From: Bacteroidaceae bacterium | GTDB lineage: Bacteria > Bacteroidota > Bacteroidia > Bacteroidales > Bacteroidaceae | DNA length: 14,045 nucleotides | Direction of reading: 5' to 3' | NCBI GenBank assembly: GCA_900768625.1 | Contig: CAAGDO010000301.1 | Location: 1-14,045 of the forward strand | Part shown: one piece after another, positions 11,647-14,045 of the stretch | Position numbering within the stretch: the stretch's first letter is position 1 | How the letters are laid out: the number at the start of each line of letters is the position of its first letter | Made by a program: the position numbers and the translations under genes | The notes under the pieces: generated by a model | The model's database searches: none | What the model was told of the DNA's origin: nothing | What the model saw: only the letters and a program-made list of their open reading frames with translations

Positions 11647-13785
11647 ATGAAGAAAATCATTCTTTTCTGTATGGCTTTCGTTATGGGCCTTACAGGAGCA
11701 CACGCCGACGAGGGTATGTGGCTTCTCAAACTTATGCAGCAGCAGCACCTTGAGGATTCGCTCCGCAAGGCCGGTCTGCAGTTGCCCCCTTCGGCGCTCT
11801 ACAGCGAAACAGCTCCTTCGCTCCGCGAATGCATCGGTATTTTCGGTGGCGGATGTACGGGTGAGGTGGTGAGCGGCGACGGTCTCGTCCTGACCAACCA
11901 TCACTGCGGTTTCAGCTACGTGCATGAAATGAGCGCCATCGGCCATGACTACATGAAGGACGGCTATTTTGCTCATAACCGCTCTGAAGAACTCCGTACG
12001 CCGGAGAGCCTGACGTTTACGTTCGTGCTGGGTATCACTGACGTGACGAACGAGGTGAATGCCGAAGCCAAAAAGCGCCATGCCGACGAATACACGCGTC
12101 AGAGTATGGGCTTCCTCGCTCCCTTGGCCCAGAAGATGCTGAAGAAAAGCGCATTCAGCAAGAAAAAGGGCATGAAGGCCCGCATCGTGCCTTATTTCGG
12201 TGGCAACCAGTTCTATATTTTCTACGAACAGGTGTTTGGCGATGTGCGTCTCGTAGCCAATCCGCCCTACAACATCGGTCAGTTTGGCGGTAACTCCGAC
12301 AACTGGATGTGGCCTCGCCACAATGCGGATTTCTGCATGTTCCGCATCTATGCCGACAAGAATGGCGAACCTGCTCCTTACAGCAAATCAAACGTGCCCC
12401 TCAAGGTGAAGAAATTCTTGCCCATCTCATTGAAGGGTATGAACGAGGGTGACTACACCATGATCATGGGCTTCCCCGGAACGACCAGTCGCTATCTGAC
12501 TGCAGCTGAGGTGAAACTCCGCTGCGAGGCTACGAACCAGCCTATCATCGTTGCCGGTAATCCGTTGCTCAAGTACTACAAGGAATTGATGGACCAGAGC
12601 GATGAAAACCGTCTGCTCCTTGAGGACGAATATGCTTCATGGGGTAACAGCATCAAGAACTTCGGTGGTATGAACGAGGCCGTGGAGAAGATTCATCTCA
12701 TCGACCAGAAAAAGGCAGAAGAGGAACGTTTCCGCCAGTTTGCCGCCCAGAGTGGCAAGCCGGAATACAAGGACGTGATCGAACGCATCGAGAAACTCTG
12801 CCAGACCTATACGGATACGCTCCACGATGCTACACTCTATCGCATCGCTCTTCAGGACCAGAGCCTTTGGATTCGTCCGTCTCTCATCGAGGCTTACGAG
12901 AAGGCACTCAAGGGCGGCAAGGAAAAGGGCATTGAGGCTGCTAAAAAGGCCATCATGGACTATTGCATGGAGCATAATGCCGGCGTTGATCTCAAGATTG
13001 ACTGTGGCAAGGTGTTGCTCCTCACTCCTTACTTCGTGAAGGAACGCAAGCTGAAGGCCATGCCGGCTTACCTGGACGGCAACAAGGACGTGGAGTCTTA
13101 CATCCGCGCCATTTATGCTGGAACGGTGTTTGCCAACAAGGACCGCCTGACGGAAGCTTTGGCCAAAAATGATGCGCAGGTGCTCAAGAACGACCCGCTC
13201 TACAAGCAGGTGGTCGACTTGCTTGACTATTCGGATCAGGCGACTAAGGGACTTCAGACTTATAATGTGCAGCGTAAGGAACTTGACAAGATCTATGTTC
13301 GCGGTCTTTGCGAAATGTACGATTGGGCCAAGGCTCCTGATGCCAACTTCACGCTTCGTATGACATACGGCCACGTGATGGATCTGATTCCGCGTGATGG
13401 CGTTCGCTACGACTGGCGCACTGTGCTTGACGGTATGTTTGAGAAGGAAAGCAAGTCGGAGAGCGACTATTTCATCAACGAACGTCTTCGCAAATTGTTT
13501 GACGCTAAGGACTTCGGACGTTATGCCCGTGAAGATGGCAAATTGCCCGCCTGCTTCCTCTCGAACAATGACATCACGGGTGGTAACTCAGGTTCGGGTG
13601 TGCTCAACTCCAAGGGCGAGCTGATCGGTTTGGCCTTCGACGGAAACATCGAGAGCCTTTCCGGTGACTTGAAGTTCAATCCTGCTCTTCAGCGTTGCAT
13701 CAATGTGGATATCCGCTATGTGCTCTTCATCATTGACAAGTTCGGCGGTGCAGGCTACGTGCTCGATGAACTTGACCTTCGCTAA
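11647..13785 (+). CDS. dpp7: S46-family dipeptidyl-peptidase, DPP7 type
   Basis: A 712-residue secreted serine exopeptidase that removes dipeptides from peptide N-termini in the periplasm. It has a signal peptide (MKKIILFCMAFVMGLTGAHA, cleavage after residue 20) and the mature start DEGMW. The chymotrypsin-like triad is H86 (in TNHHCG), D228 (in HNADF) and S648 (in GGNSGS). A helical cap domain lies between the two catalytic lobes (about 290-560), and NSDNW at 216-220 resembles the family's N-terminus binding segment. FDGN at 664-667 has glycine where DPP11-type enzymes have arginine, so hydrophobic rather than acidic P1 residues are expected. One small oddity is glycine after GNSGS where proline is common. 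The length equals the 712 residues I recall for Porphyromonas gingivalis DPP7. No clear -7 box was seen between the preceding terminator and the ATG. Confidence 0.93.
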   Translation: MKKIILFCMAFVMGLTGAHADEGMWLLKLMQQQHLEDSLRKAGLQLPPSALYSETAPSLRECIGIFGGGCTGEVVSGDGLVLTNHHCGFSYVHEMSAIGHDYMKDGYFAHNRSEELRTPESLTFTFVLGITDVTNEVNAEAKKRHADEYTRQSMGFLAPLAQKMLKKSAFSKKKGMKARIVPYFGGNQFYIFYEQVFGDVRLVANPPYNIGQFGGNSDNWMWPRHNADFCMFRIYADKNGEPAPYSKSNVPLKVKKFLPISLKGMNEGDYTMIMGFPGTTSRYLTAAEVKLRCEATNQPIIVAGNPLLKYYKELMDQSDENRLLLEDEYASWGNSIKNFGGMNEAVEKIHLIDQKKAEEERFRQFAAQSGKPEYKDVIERIEKLCQTYTDTLHDATLYRIALQDQSLWIRPSLIEAYEKALKGGKEKGIEAAKKAIMDYCMEHNAGVDLKIDCGKVLLLTPYFVKERKLKAMPAYLDGNKDVESYIRAIYAGTVFANKDRLTEALAKNDAQVLKNDPLYKQVVDLLDYSDQATKGLQTYNVQRKELDKIYVRGLCEMYDWAKAPDANFTLRMTYGHVMDLIPRDGVRYDWRTVLDGMFEKESKSESDYFINERLRKLFDAKDFGRYAREDGKLPACFLSNNDITGGNSGSGVLNSKGELIGLAFDGNIESLSGDLKFNPALQRCINVDIRYVLFIIDKFGGAGYVLDELDLR

Positions 13786-13819
13786 TCATTGTTGTTTCGA
13801 CTGAAACACATTCTACGCA

Positions 13820-13878
13820 CAACAGGCGTTTTCCAATCCCTTCAATGGAAGGGACGGGAAAACGCCTGTTGTTTTTTT
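13820..13878 (+). terminator. Rho-independent terminator of dpp7
   Basis: CAACAGGCGTTTTCC (13820-13834) is the exact complement of GGAAAACGCCTGTTG (13857-13871). An inner 6-bp stem (TCCCTT with AAGGGA) continues it, and seven T follow (13872-13878). It begins 34 bp after the stop codon and is the strongest terminator in the window. Confidence 0.92.
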
Positions 13879-13907
13879 GTCGGATTCTCTGGTCTCACGT
13901 CAATGAT

Positions 13908-14012
13908 GTCGTCTGAACTTTTATGATATTCAAGATTTGCCTTTGTTTTTGAGGCGTTTTTGGCCTTGAAAAGGGAGTGTAGCGAGCTACACGACCGATG
14001 AAAGGTCAAAAA
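13908..14012 (-). repeat. Right arm of 105-bp inverted repeat
   Basis: This is the reverse complement of 9-114 with only a few differences. Its internal dyad is at 13977-13992 (GTGTAGC, GA, GCTACAC). It starts 30 bp after the T-run of the dpp7 terminator, so it lies outside transcription units, as the left arm also seems to. The conserved ends define a unit of about 105 bp. Confidence 0.9.
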
Positions 14013-14045
14013 GAAAGGTGAAGATTGAATTTTGAAGAGATAAAA

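Overview
The window looks like chromosomal DNA of a member of the Bacteroidota, most likely Bacteroidales and probably a GC-rich Prevotellaceae. The evidence is the promoter style (several exact matches to the Bacteroidetes -7 element TAnnTTTG, twice with a TTG exactly 20 bp upstream), the lack of clear Shine-Dalgarno sequences, and the gene set: a TamB/TamL pair with a lipoprotein-type TamA homologue, a split chromate-transporter pair, and an S46 dipeptidyl-peptidase. This is inference from gene families and signals; no species marker is present.

Layout. Positions 1-899 hold no gene I can support. They are rich in repeats: one arm of a 105-bp inverted repeat, a set of short GC-rich hairpins, and a five-copy 22-bp tandem array with a CCGTACGG palindrome in each unit. 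From about 900 to 8221 lies tamB-tamL, an envelope-biogenesis operon with a large stem-loop between the two genes. Positions 8222-8385 are a convergent terminator region. A small XRE-type regulator lies on the minus strand (8386-8607) and diverges from a two-gene chromate-transporter-family operon (8852-9966). A TetR regulator (10118-10717) with a candidate operator over its start region is followed by fabG (10782-11528), probably in one transcript that ends at a hairpin at 11568-11625. A secreted S46 dipeptidyl-peptidase of the DPP7 type (11647-13785) ends at a textbook terminator. The window closes with the second arm of the 105-bp repeat in opposite orientation.

How the genes work together. 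TamB (periplasm-spanning, inner-membrane anchored) and TamL (outer-membrane barrel, lipid-anchored) should form one envelope-spanning machine. The tetR-fabG unit suggests locally regulated fatty-acid or ketoacyl reduction. DPP7 releases dipeptides from peptides in the periplasm. The XRE and chromate-family genes share a divergent control region. No mobile-element genes, phage genes, CRISPR array, rRNA or tRNA were recognised.

Most unusual features: the near-identical inverted repeat bounding about 13.8 kb, the palindrome-bearing 22-bp tandem array, and the interleaved dyads downstream of the tetR promoter. I did not find a clearly new multi-gene system; the genes all belong to known families.
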